From NCBI GenBank assembly GCA_964456255.1, contig CAYWDZ010000012.1, positions 1-26,692 on the forward strand: a DNA stretch of 26,692 nucleotides, given 5' to 3'. This DNA is from ZC4RG30 sp964456255 (GTDB lineage Bacteria; Pseudomonadota; Gammaproteobacteria; Steroidobacterales; Steroidobacteraceae). The notes under the pieces are model-generated. The model was not told where the DNA came from, made no database searches, and saw only the letters and a list, made by a program, of their open reading frames with translations. This document shows, piece after piece, positions 1 through 7,500 of the stretch (the first letter of the stretch is position 1; every line of letters starts with the position of its first letter). A program made the translations under genes and the position numbers.

Positions 1-401
1 CCGCCGCTGGGGCCGGGCGGCCGCGGGTTGAAGTCCACCACGTAGCGGTCTTCGGCCGGCAGCTGCTCGTTGCAGTTGGCGTCGAGCTCCGGCATCACCG
101 AGAGGTGCACGTTCGACAGCACGATGCCGCCGCAGATCTTCGGATCGGCGGTGACGACGCCTTCCACCAGCACCTGGTGGCCGAGGTACGGCGGCTGCAC
201 CTCGGCGCTGACGTCGCTCTGGATGGTCAGGTAGTAGCGATCCGACTTGTAATCGCTGAGCCAGCACGGCACCGAGCGCGTGTCGCGGATGATGGGGCAG
301 CTGACGAAGCTGATGTGGCTGCCGGCCGGCGGCGCTGCATTCAGCACCGATGGCACCAGCAGCACGAGGGCAACGAGTCGACGGCGTCGCGTGCGCATCA
401 T
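1..401 (-). CDS. Secreted Cys-containing hypothetical protein (C-terminus beyond window)
   Basis: The start at 401 is the first of two consecutive ATG codons and overlaps the stop of the upstream cytochrome gene as ATGA, so the two are translationally coupled. The first about 23 residues have an Arg-rich n-region and a Leu/Val core ending near LNA-AP, which fits a Sec signal peptide. The visible mature part (about 110 residues) has cysteines in SCPIIRD, VPCW, KICGG and DANCN, which suggests periplasmic disulfides, and ends in a Pro/Gly-rich stretch at the window edge. I recognise no family. Its position directly after a dihaem peroxidase-like gene suggests a partner or accessory role, but that is inference only. 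The last base of the window start falls inside the gene, so the stop is not seen. Confidence 0.7.
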   Translation of the reverse strand, partial: MMRTRRRRLVALVLLVPSVLNAAPPAGSHISFVSCPIIRDTRSVPCWLSDYKSDRYYLTIQSDVSAEVQPPYLGHQVLVEGVVTADPKICGGIVLSNVHLSVMPELDANCNEQLPAEDRYVVDFNPRPPGPSG

Positions 402-1948
402 AGTGACTCCAGGAAATGGATCAGATCCGTCTTTTCAGCTTCCGTGTACTTGATGTTGAAACGCCGGTCGTAGAAATCCACCAGTTCGCGCAGGGTCGCG
501 GCCGAACCATTGGAGAAGTACGGCGCGCGCGCCGCCAGGCCGCGGAACTGCTGGATCACGATGGCGCCCACGTCTTCGCACTTGCCGGAGATCAGCGCGC
601 GCCCCGGGTCCTGCGTGTAGATCACGCGGCCGAGGAAGGGATGCGGCGGCAGGTCCTCGCGGCAGGTCACCTTGAACAGCGGCAGCGGCGGCAGGTCCTT
701 CGCCCACGGACTCTCGGCTGGTTCCAGCGCCCACGGGTGATTGGTGGTGCCGAGATCCATCCAGCCGTTGGCCGTGTCCATGCCGGTCATGTGCATGCCA
801 TGGCAGGTCGCGCAGGTGCGCTTGATCGGGTTGCCCAGGCCCACGGTGTTGATATGCACCGCGTCGCGGATCCAGAAGGTGCGGAAGAAGAACACGTCGT
901 GGCCGCGCTGGATGGATTCGCGGAATTCGTTGCGGGCCTTTTCCTCGGGCGTTGCGCCCGCGGGCAGATCGGCCCACTTGTTCTCGGTCGGGATGACGTA
1001 CTGCGTGGTGTTGTTGCCCAGCACGCCATCGCGGCCCTTCTGCATGGCTTCGGGGCCAAGGCCGGAGGGACCATCGGCTTCATGCAGCGGGCCGCCCAGC
1101 GTTGACCAGGACTGCGCCCCGTACAGCTGCAGCTCGAACTCCTGGATCTTGTTCAGCTGCTCCGGCGTGAGCGGCTGCGCCACCTGCATGTGATCGTGCG
1201 CGGCGGATTGCGCCTGCGTCTTCAGCGTGGACTTGCGCGCGTCGGCCATCATGTTCATGTTCAGCGGCCGTCCCGTCTCCGGGTCCACGGCGGCCAGCTG
1301 GCCGGTCTTGCCGATGAACGGCGAGACACCGAAGCCCGACGAGGCGACGTAGCGCAGGTTCACGGCCGGACGCGGCCGGCGATACACCGAGATCTCGTGG
1401 CGCGTGCCGTTGATGCCGTACTCGGGGCCGCTGTTGCAGCTGGTCGGGTCGCGCACCACTTCGATGGTGAATTCGGGGGTGATGGTCTTGCCGCTGTCGT
1501 CGCGCGGCGGCCACGGCAGCCCGACGCGGAACAGGCCGCGCTTGAGCAGCAGTGAATGCGACCCGGCATCCGCGACCGGCAGGTTGGGACAGTTGGCGCC
1601 GTCGATGGGCGCGAAGATCGGATCCTTGCCGCCGGTTACCTTCCACCGATCGTCGATGGTGGCCACCGAGATCGACATGCCGTCGGCGGGCTGATGGCAG
1701 GACACGCAGGCGCGGCCATTGGTGCCAAGGGGTTCAAAGAAGGGATGACCCTTGGTGGTGATCGGCCCGGAGGCGTTGATCAATCCGAATTTGCCGCTGG
1801 GGTCGTTGTACTCGACCCGCGCCGGCAATGGATGACCGGAGCCCGGCTCCCACCACTGGCTGGTGGAACGCTCGGCAGCCAGCGTTGCTGCCAGCAGAAA
1901 AAATGCGCCCGTCGCTGCTGCGAGCGGGACTACCCAGGTGCGACGCAT
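398..1948 (-). CDS. Dihaem cytochrome c peroxidase/MauG-like protein
   Basis: A 516-residue exported protein. A signal peptide (MRRTW, then an Ala/Leu-rich core to about residue 25) precedes two CxxCH haem c sites: CVSCH at residues 81-85 and CATCH at 379-383, the latter followed by GMHMTG. The C-terminus contains APYFSNGSAATLRELVDFY, the C-terminal signature of the dihaem cytochrome c peroxidase/MauG superfamily. Such proteins act in the periplasm, either reducing peroxide or oxidising a protein or small-molecule substrate. The ATG at 1948 is chosen because it is preceded by GGGGGTAA at good spacing and opens the signal peptide; the frame stays open upstream to 2155, but that part overlaps the preceding esterase gene. 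It lies 31 bases after the upstream esterase and overlaps the next gene by ATGA. The haem sites are far apart and the protein is longer than a typical 300-350 residue peroxidase. Which branch it belongs to is not resolved. Confidence 0.85.
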   Translation of the reverse strand: MRRTWVVPLAAATGAFFLLAATLAAERSTSQWWEPGSGHPLPARVEYNDPSGKFGLINASGPITTKGHPFFEPLGTNGRACVSCHQPADGMSISVATIDDRWKVTGGKDPIFAPIDGANCPNLPVADAGSHSLLLKRGLFRVGLPWPPRDDSGKTITPEFTIEVVRDPTSCNSGPEYGINGTRHEISVYRRPRPAVNLRYVASSGFGVSPFIGKTGQLAAVDPETGRPLNMNMMADARKSTLKTQAQSAAHDHMQVAQPLTPEQLNKIQEFELQLYGAQSWSTLGGPLHEADGPSGLGPEAMQKGRDGVLGNNTTQYVIPTENKWADLPAGATPEEKARNEFRESIQRGHDVFFFRTFWIRDAVHINTVGLGNPIKRTCATCHGMHMTGMDTANGWMDLGTTNHPWALEPAESPWAKDLPPLPLFKVTCREDLPPHPFLGRVIYTQDPGRALISGKCEDVGAIVIQQFRGLAARAPYFSNGSAATLRELVDFYDRRFNIKYTEAEKTDLIHFLESL

Positions 1949-1979
1949 GATTCGATTACCCCCGTGACCACCTTGCTGC

Positions 1980-2963
1980 CTATCTGCGATCAGTGATCTT
2001 CCTCGCCACCATCCATTCATATGCCCGATCGATCCAGCCGTCCACCGGCCGGCCGCGATCCGATAGCCCGAACCCTCCGCTGACCCCGTCATACACGTGC
2101 ATTTCGGCGGGCTTGCCAGCGGCCTTCCACACCTGGAACAACGCGATGCAGCCATTGGTCACGTTGAAGTGCGTGGAGCCCACCGCGACGAACAGCGGCG
2201 GCGCGTAATCCGGCACGTTCACATCCTGTAGCGCGGGACCGTAGATGGACATCAGGAAATCCGGATAGGCATCGGACTTCGGCCCCAGCGCGGCGCCCAC
2301 GGCCACGCCTCCGCCGGCCGAGAAACCCATGATGCCCACGCGCGTCGGGTCGATCTTCCACTGCTGCGCGTTCTTTCTGATGAGCTTGAAGGCTTCCTGG
2401 GCATCGGCGACGCCCATGTGCAGCACCTCGGTCAGCGCCGCATCATCCGGAGCGGGATTGGCATTCGCGTTGTGGATCTCCATTTCCTGTCGCGCACCGC
2501 CGCCACCGGGCGGGCCGCCAGCGCGGGGACCACCACCGGCAGGCGGGCCGCCAGCACGCGGGCCACCACCGCCCGCGGCCTGCTGCAGCGTGCGGTACTT
2601 GAGCACGAAGGCGGCGATGCCTTTGGCGTTCAACCACCGGGCGATGTGGGTGCCATTGCTGTCGATACCGAGCAGACGCAGTGCGCCGCCCGGCGCCAGG
2701 ATCACCGCGGTACCGGTGGCCATGGACGGGTCGGGCAGGAACACGGTCAGCGTGGGATCGCTGACATTCGATACCGTGCGATCACCATTGGGTGAAGTGG
2801 TGACCGTCTCGGGCACGGTCCACTTCTCGGTGCCGGGAGCCTTGCCGGGCCACAGGCGCATTTCGGTCGGCGCTGTTGGCGCCGCCGCCGTATTCTGTGC
2901 GCCCATTGCAAAGGGGGTGGCCAGCAGCGACGCAAGCCATACCAGGTCACGGGGAAATCTCAT
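1980..2963 (-). CDS. Secreted alpha/beta hydrolase-like protein with incomplete catalytic triad and Gly/Pro repeat insert
   Basis: A 327-residue protein with a signal peptide (cleavage likely near AMGAQN, residues 19-23). The fold markers are those of the BD-FAE/acetyl-xylan-esterase-like group: ILAPGGALRLLG around 88-99 in place of the HGG oxyanion loop, DPTRVGIMGFSAGG around 205-218 with Ser215 in the nucleophile elbow, and a C-terminal DRAYEWM. Two triad positions look wrong. Where relatives have an acidic residue (AxDD or GTDD) this protein has VGSTHF (261-266), and where they have GGHGFG it has GVSGGFG (293-299), with no His. A 26-residue insert (about 131-156) is built from two copies of a GGGPRAGGPP-like unit. 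The start codon overlaps the stop of the upstream hydrolase as ATGA. It may be a non-catalytic hydrolase fold, or the triad may be completed elsewhere. Confidence 0.82.
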   Translation of the reverse strand: MRFPRDLVWLASLLATPFAMGAQNTAAAPTAPTEMRLWPGKAPGTEKWTVPETVTTSPNGDRTVSNVSDPTLTVFLPDPSMATGTAVILAPGGALRLLGIDSNGTHIARWLNAKGIAAFVLKYRTLQQAAGGGGPRAGGPPAGGGPRAGGPPGGGGARQEMEIHNANANPAPDDAALTEVLHMGVADAQEAFKLIRKNAQQWKIDPTRVGIMGFSAGGGVAVGAALGPKSDAYPDFLMSIYGPALQDVNVPDYAPPLFVAVGSTHFNVTNGCIALFQVWKAAGKPAEMHVYDGVSGGFGLSDRGRPVDGWIDRAYEWMVARKITDRR

Positions 2964-3898
2964 GGCTTCCTACCGCTGCCGGCCACCCGGTCAAAGAAAT
3001 CGAATATGGACGGCAGCACCATCGGGATCATGCTGCCGTGATTGCCGTCGACCTCCAGGTACTGGAACTTGTCGAACTTGTTTGCCTTGAGGTACTTGTC
3101 CAGTGCGCGGCTGCCCGCCAGCGACGGCGTGCCCTGGGTTCCCTCGGTCATGTAGAGGGGCACGTTGCGCAGCGATTCGAACGGGTAGTTCTGATCCATG
3201 AACGGACCGGACAACGGCGCCACTGCGGCCCAGCGATCCGGCCAGCGCGCGGCCAGGTGCCACGCGCCACCGCTGCCCATCGAATGCCCGGCAAGAAAGG
3301 TGCGCGAACGGTCCGCGCCGTATTCCTCGGTGACCACTTCCAGCGCGGTGATCACTTCCAGTTCGCTCAATGCCAGTTCACGCCGCCGCTCCGGTGTCAC
3401 CGCAGCACGTTGCTGGGCTGCGATGGCCGGGTCTGCGCCCCATACCGCAGGCAGGCGCAGCGGATTGCCAAAGGCGCCCATCGCGGTGAAGCCCAGCGCC
3501 GAGACCACGATGTAGCCGTGCTGTTCGGCCAGCTTCATCATCTGGCCGTCGTTCATGTCGAAGTAGGTGCGCTCGTTCGCACCGGCGCCATGCAGGAACA
3601 GGATGATGGGCAGCGAATCCCTGCCGTTCCACGACTTCGGCACATACAGGCGATACGGAATCTTCTGCCCGGTGGGCGCGAACACGTACTCGCGCTGCTG
3701 GTCACCGGTGGCGCGGGTGCCCGAAGGCACGGCCGGCACGGGAGTACCACGCGCGCCAAATCCGCCCGGCGCGCCGCCGCGCGCACCACCGGGGCCCGGC
3801 CCCGGTGCGGGCGCCTGCGCCAGGGCGCTTCCGGCAGCCACCAGCAATGCGGCCGAGATCGCGGGAACACGCGACCAGAAGGATCTGCGGTTCATCAT
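2960..3898 (-). CDS. Secreted polyhydroxybutyrate-depolymerase/feruloyl-esterase-like hydrolase
   Basis: A 312-residue exported hydrolase. The signal peptide runs MMNRRSFWSR then an Ala/Leu core to ALAQ (residue 28). A Gly/Pro/Arg-rich linker (29-60) follows, then the alpha/beta hydrolase domain: FLHGAGANER (101-110, oxyanion region), AGHSMGSGG (203-211, nucleophile Ser206) and DGNHGSM (284-290, probable catalytic His287). The acidic triad residue is not obvious, because the usual HGxxDPxVP segment reads EGTQGTPSL (252-260). The family (LpqC/esterase group) cleaves short esters, including hydroxycinnamate esters and polyester oligomers; the substrate is unknown here. The start at 3898 is chosen because ATG ATG overlaps the MFS stop as ATGA and opens the signal peptide. 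It is followed by the next hydrolase with another ATGA overlap. Confidence 0.85.
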   Translation of the reverse strand: MMNRRSFWSRVPAISAALLVAAGSALAQAPAPGPGPGGARGGAPGGFGARGTPVPAVPSGTRATGDQQREYVFAPTGQKIPYRLYVPKSWNGRDSLPIILFLHGAGANERTYFDMNDGQMMKLAEQHGYIVVSALGFTAMGAFGNPLRLPAVWGADPAIAAQQRAAVTPERRRELALSELEVITALEVVTEEYGADRSRTFLAGHSMGSGGAWHLAARWPDRWAAVAPLSGPFMDQNYPFESLRNVPLYMTEGTQGTPSLAGSRALDKYLKANKFDKFQYLEVDGNHGSMIPMVLPSIFDFFDRVAGSGRKP

Positions 3899-5109
3899 TT
3901 CCATCTCCAGCTGCGTGTCAGACGGTACAGGAGACCAAACAGGGCGAGCGCCACCATGTCCGAGCACATCACCAGGTAGAAGCCTGCGTTGAAGTCACCC
4001 GTGACATCGCGCAGGATGCCCAGCAGCTGCGGACCGAAGTAGCCGAACAGGCCCGCGCCCAGGCTCACCATGCCCATGGCGCTGGCCGCTTCGCGTCGCG
4101 GCATCAGCGCACCGGCGAGGCCGTAGAGCTGGTTCGTGGCCGAGAAGCCCACGCTGATCACCGCGGCACTGGCGATGCGGAACGCGGTTTCGTTCTGGAT
4201 GGTCATCGAACCCGAGGCGATGATCATCAGCGCGAACATCACGCCAAGCACGGCCAGCTTGTTGAAGCGGTCAGCCAACGCGCCGATCAGCAGGTTCATG
4301 ATGATGGCGCAGATGTATCCGGTGCTGATGATGAACCCGGCCGCGCCGGCGTCGAGCCCGTAAACACCCTCCGCCACGCTGGGAATGAAGTGGGTAATCG
4401 TGAATTGCCCGAAGCCGCCCAGGCCCACCACCAGTGTCAGCAGCCACAGCACCGGCGACTTGAACATGCTGCGCTTGCCCAGGCCCGGCTGTTCGTCGGC
4501 CTCCAGCTCCGCGGGGCTCGCGACCGTTGTCGTCGGACGATAGAACAGGCCGAACACCAGGGCGCCGAGCAATGCCATGCCGGCGTAACCCAGGATGGCG
4601 GTGCGCCAGCCGAACGAGTCCACCATTTCGCCACCCAGTGGCGAACCGATGACCGAAGCCATTGCCGAGGTCGCGCCAAGGATGCCCATGCTGCGGCCCC
4701 GCATCGACGGCGGGGCTGTCAGTGCCACCGCCACCAGCACGCAGACGAAGGCGAAGCGGTAGCCGAAGATGCTCAGCGCGCGGAAGGTGATGCCGCCCGT
4801 GAACGTGTGCACCTGGCCCAGCAGCACGCTGCCTATGGCGAGGCCAATGAGGCCCAGCACCAGCACGCGCTTCTCGCCGAACTGCCGTGCCGCGAAGCCG
4901 GCCGGCACCGAGGTCAACATGGCCAGAATGCCGTAGATGCCGGTGAACAGCCCGAGCTGCGTGAAGCTCATGCCGAGGTCGGTCTGCATGGACGGCAGCA
5001 GCGGCGCAAACCCCAGGTTCGACAGCTGCATGGTGAACATCGCCACCAGCGTGGCGATGAAGGGCAGCACCCAGGAGCGGGAGTTCACCTGACCGGCGGT
5101 GGCGTTCAT
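3895..5109 (-). CDS. Major facilitator superfamily transporter
   Basis: A 404-residue integral membrane protein with about 12 hydrophobic segments. The N-terminal half has the pattern of MFS carriers: the first helix after SRSWVLPFIATLV, then a helix with IYGILAMLTSVPAGFAAR followed by the basic loop QFGEKRVLV, which corresponds to the MFS loop 2-3 motif. It is expected in the inner membrane, carrying a small organic molecule, probably a product released by the neighbouring esterases or a substrate of the CoA-transferase. The substrate is inferred only from context. The ATG at 5109 overlaps the stop of the dehydratase-like gene as ATGA. The open frame continues upstream to 5346, but that extension lies wholly within the upstream gene and lacks membrane character. 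Confidence 0.9.
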   Translation of the reverse strand: MNATAGQVNSRSWVLPFIATLVAMFTMQLSNLGFAPLLPSMQTDLGMSFTQLGLFTGIYGILAMLTSVPAGFAARQFGEKRVLVLGLIGLAIGSVLLGQVHTFTGGITFRALSIFGYRFAFVCVLVAVALTAPPSMRGRSMGILGATSAMASVIGSPLGGEMVDSFGWRTAILGYAGMALLGALVFGLFYRPTTTVASPAELEADEQPGLGKRSMFKSPVLWLLTLVVGLGGFGQFTITHFIPSVAEGVYGLDAGAAGFIISTGYICAIIMNLLIGALADRFNKLAVLGVMFALMIIASGSMTIQNETAFRIASAAVISVGFSATNQLYGLAGALMPRREAASAMGMVSLGAGLFGYFGPQLLGILRDVTGDFNAGFYLVMCSDMVALALFGLLYRLTRSWRWK

Positions 5110-6371
5110 TGGAGCACCCTGCGATCCAGAAATTGACGTACCCCGGCGCGCGCGGCTGCGGGGTTCCAGGCGCGTGAATCGACCATGTCCGCCTCCACCG
5201 GCAGCACCGGAATGCCGGCCTCTTCGAGCGCCGTCTCGATGAACAGGCGGCCCGAGGCAGAGGGCTTCGCGCTTGCGGGGCGCAGCACCAGTGCCGCATC
5301 GATGCGGTGCTCGCGCGCCTGGTGCACGATCCATTCGGAGGCCCACGGCGGGTTGTGCAGGTATTCGTTGAAGCTCGCCGTGCGGGTCGCAAGCGCGGCC
5401 ATCGGATCCTCGAGGCCGTAGCGGATATAGCCATCAGGTCCGAACGCCAGGTACATCGACCACACGAACACCGCGCCGTGCGATTGCTCGAAGGCGGCGT
5501 AGAAATCCGTGTCGTGCCACATGCCGGCGCCAACCCACATGAGGCGGATGCGTTCGTCGGGACAGACAGCCACCCCACCGGCAACACGTGCGGCGACTTC
5601 GTCATGGAACTGCCGGGCATGCGCCAGCGCCCAGTCGGTGCCGCGCACCCACTGCGTGGCCATCACGTTGGCGATCTGCTCGGTCATCCGCACCGGTGTG
5701 ACCGGTGCCGATGAGATCAGCTTGCGGGTGGCATCGAAGATCTCTTCCTGGCGGTTCACCCGTTCGAGCTTTTCTACCAGCGCCCCGCGATCCAGCCTGG
5801 TGCCGCTGATGGACTCGAGGCGCGCGACCAGCCGTTCCAGCGACTGGATCGCGAACCGCAGGCGATGCGGTTCCACCAGCTCGCGCCAGTTGTGACGCGT
5901 CAGTTCCCACCAGCGCGGCGGCAGCGCGGCGGCGCCGGGGTTGTCGATGACGAACAGCTCGCTGCCGAAGGCCTCGGCCCACAGCCTGAACACCGGCTCG
6001 ATGCAGTCGCAGGTCAGGCGCGCGCACAGCAGGCTGGGCCTGGGCAAGCCGCCCCAGGGCGCTTCGCCCGCCTCGCGATAGCGCGTGGCTGCCATGCCGA
6101 GACTGCAGTAGCGGCACAGGCCATCGGACAAGCCATCCTCGGCCATGGCATTGAAGAATGCCGGTGCCTGGCGCTTGGCCGAAATGATCGCCGACCACCA
6201 CTGGTTGCTGATGGCTGGAATGCCGAGCAGGTCAAAAAGTTCGAATGGCACATCGGCCTGGATGAGCGCATAGGGACGGCGTTCATCGAACACGTTGCGG
6301 CGCAGATCCCCGAACCACTGCTTCTGGAAGGCGCCGGCCGCCACGGTGGATTCGAGCTGCTTCTCAGCCAT
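5106..6371 (-). CDS. 2-hydroxyacyl-CoA dehydratase/benzoyl-CoA reductase-like subunit (HgdA-like), one Cys ligand missing
   Basis: A 421-residue cytoplasmic protein of the HgdB/BcrC/FldB-like family. In that family paired subunits each bind a [4Fe-4S] cluster through three cysteines and use radical chemistry to dehydrate 2-hydroxyacyl-CoA or reduce benzoyl-CoA. Compared from memory with clostridial HgdA, two ligand positions are present: SDGLCRYCSLG (82-91) matches the first cysteine region and LTCDCIEPV (119-127) the second. At the third, where HgdA has NRSCKPW, this protein has RPASAKPSA (364-372), so Ala368 replaces Cys. The start at 6371 gives an 8-base overlap with the upstream subunit gene; the frame is open further upstream only inside that gene. 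Together with the preceding gene and a CoA-transferase it mimics the FldABC/HadABC arrangement, but no HgdC-type activator ATPase lies in the window. Confidence 0.82.
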   Translation of the reverse strand: MAEKQLESTVAAGAFQKQWFGDLRRNVFDERRPYALIQADVPFELFDLLGIPAISNQWWSAIISAKRQAPAFFNAMAEDGLSDGLCRYCSLGMAATRYREAGEAPWGGLPRPSLLCARLTCDCIEPVFRLWAEAFGSELFVIDNPGAAALPPRWWELTRHNWRELVEPHRLRFAIQSLERLVARLESISGTRLDRGALVEKLERVNRQEEIFDATRKLISSAPVTPVRMTEQIANVMATQWVRGTDWALAHARQFHDEVAARVAGGVAVCPDERIRLMWVGAGMWHDTDFYAAFEQSHGAVFVWSMYLAFGPDGYIRYGLEDPMAALATRTASFNEYLHNPPWASEWIVHQAREHRIDAALVLRPASAKPSASGRLFIETALEEAGIPVLPVEADMVDSRAWNPAAARAGVRQFLDRRVLQ

Positions 6372-7491
6372 GGCGCACCGCCTGGATGGCCGGGTTGCGG
6401 GCCAGTACAGCCCGCACGCGCTCGCGATCGGCTGCGGTGGCGCCACTGAGCACGGCATGGGCAATGCCGCGCGCATCGAGCAGCTGACGCTGCCGCGGGA
6501 CATCCCAGCCGAAGCGCGCATCGTCCACCGGCAACACGATGAAGGCCGCATCGATGCCCGCCAGTGAATCTTCGAAACGCCGCATCAGCGTTGCCACTGG
6601 CGCGCGCGCCGTGATCGAGTGTGCGCCGTACCACGCGGCGAGCGCAGCGAATGGATCGGCGGCGGCATCGATGTCACCGTCAGTGCCATCGCTGCCATAC
6701 GGACTGATCTCGTCGACGACCGTCGCCTGCAGCGACTCGATCATCAGGTGCGGTGCCGGGGAGTCCACCGGTGTGCCGGCCAGCAGTACGCGCGCGCCCG
6801 CCCGCGGTGCGCGCCGGGCCAGCTCTTGCAGGGCCTCGTCCGCCAGTGCGGCGTAGCGCTCGGGCGGCACAGTCCACCGCGCGCCCAGCAGCGGCAGCAT
6901 CTCGGCGCCGGAGACACGCGCCGGACGCCGGCGCAGTGCCGCGAGGCGCCGCGCCGCGGCGCGCGCCGCATTGCCCGTCTCGATCTGCACGCCGAGATCA
7001 TCAGCGGCCACCTGCCTGCCATGGAGTCCGGCGAGGCACGCCAGCAGATCGCGCACCCTGTCACTGTCGTACACGGGAATCTCCGGCCCCTGCGACTGCA
7101 ACAGATCGAACAGCAGCACGGGTGGCAGGGCATCAAGCCGTCCGCGTCGGCGCAATTCCTGCAGATACAGATAGGCCTTGTAGTCCGCATCGGAGGTGCG
7201 CGGCAGCACGATGGCTGCAACGTGGTTCAGCCTGCCGGTCAGCGCCGCCTCCAGCAGCTGACGTATGCGGTTGGGAAACACGCCGGCTTCGAGTACCTGG
7301 TCGGCCGCGGGTGTTTCCCCGGCACTGCTGCATGCAAATGCCGGCGAGAACCCAGCCGCCCGGATGACTTCCACGGGAACCGATGGCCAGGAAGCCACCA
7401 CGACATCACTGTCGTGCCCGCCGTCCTGCCCCAACAGGTTGAAAGAGTCGGTGAAGGCAGAGTGCAACGCGGCGATGGCGGTGGAACTCAT
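6364..7491 (-). CDS. 2-hydroxyacyl-CoA dehydratase-like subunit (HgdB-like) lacking all three cluster cysteines
   Basis: A 375-residue protein recognisable as the partner subunit in the 2-hydroxyacyl-CoA dehydratase family. It has an N-terminal VPVEVIRAAGFSPAFA (38-53), matching the family's VPEELVYAAGMVPMGV-type strand, and then GVFPNRIRQLLEAALTG (70-86) followed by IVLPRTSDADYKAYLYL (94-110). In HgdB these stretches read FYCTIAQQSLEMLLDG and ITPVLCDTLRP, so the two cysteines are Pro/Asn and Ser100 here. The third ligand region (FMMQFCDPEE in HgdB) corresponds to IVLPVDDARFG near residue 322, with Asp for Cys. A standard [4Fe-4S] site therefore cannot form in this subunit. The start at 7491 has AAGG nine bases upstream, inside the end of the CoA-transferase gene, and the spacing between the two genes is 9 bases. 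The family call rests on remembered sequences and is moderately sure. Confidence 0.75.
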   Translation of the reverse strand: MSSTAIAALHSAFTDSFNLLGQDGGHDSDVVVASWPSVPVEVIRAAGFSPAFACSSAGETPAADQVLEAGVFPNRIRQLLEAALTGRLNHVAAIVLPRTSDADYKAYLYLQELRRRGRLDALPPVLLFDLLQSQGPEIPVYDSDRVRDLLACLAGLHGRQVAADDLGVQIETGNAARAAARRLAALRRRPARVSGAEMLPLLGARWTVPPERYAALADEALQELARRAPRAGARVLLAGTPVDSPAPHLMIESLQATVVDEISPYGSDGTDGDIDAAADPFAALAAWYGAHSITARAPVATLMRRFEDSLAGIDAAFIVLPVDDARFGWDVPRQRQLLDARGIAHAVLSGATAADRERVRAVLARNPAIQAVRHG

Positions 7492-7500
7492 GATCGGCCT

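Noticed and set aside
3805..5136. A 443-codon open frame on the plus strand, rich in His and Gln
   Set aside because: It lies opposite the MFS transporter gene with clear membrane helices; composition typical of an antisense frame.
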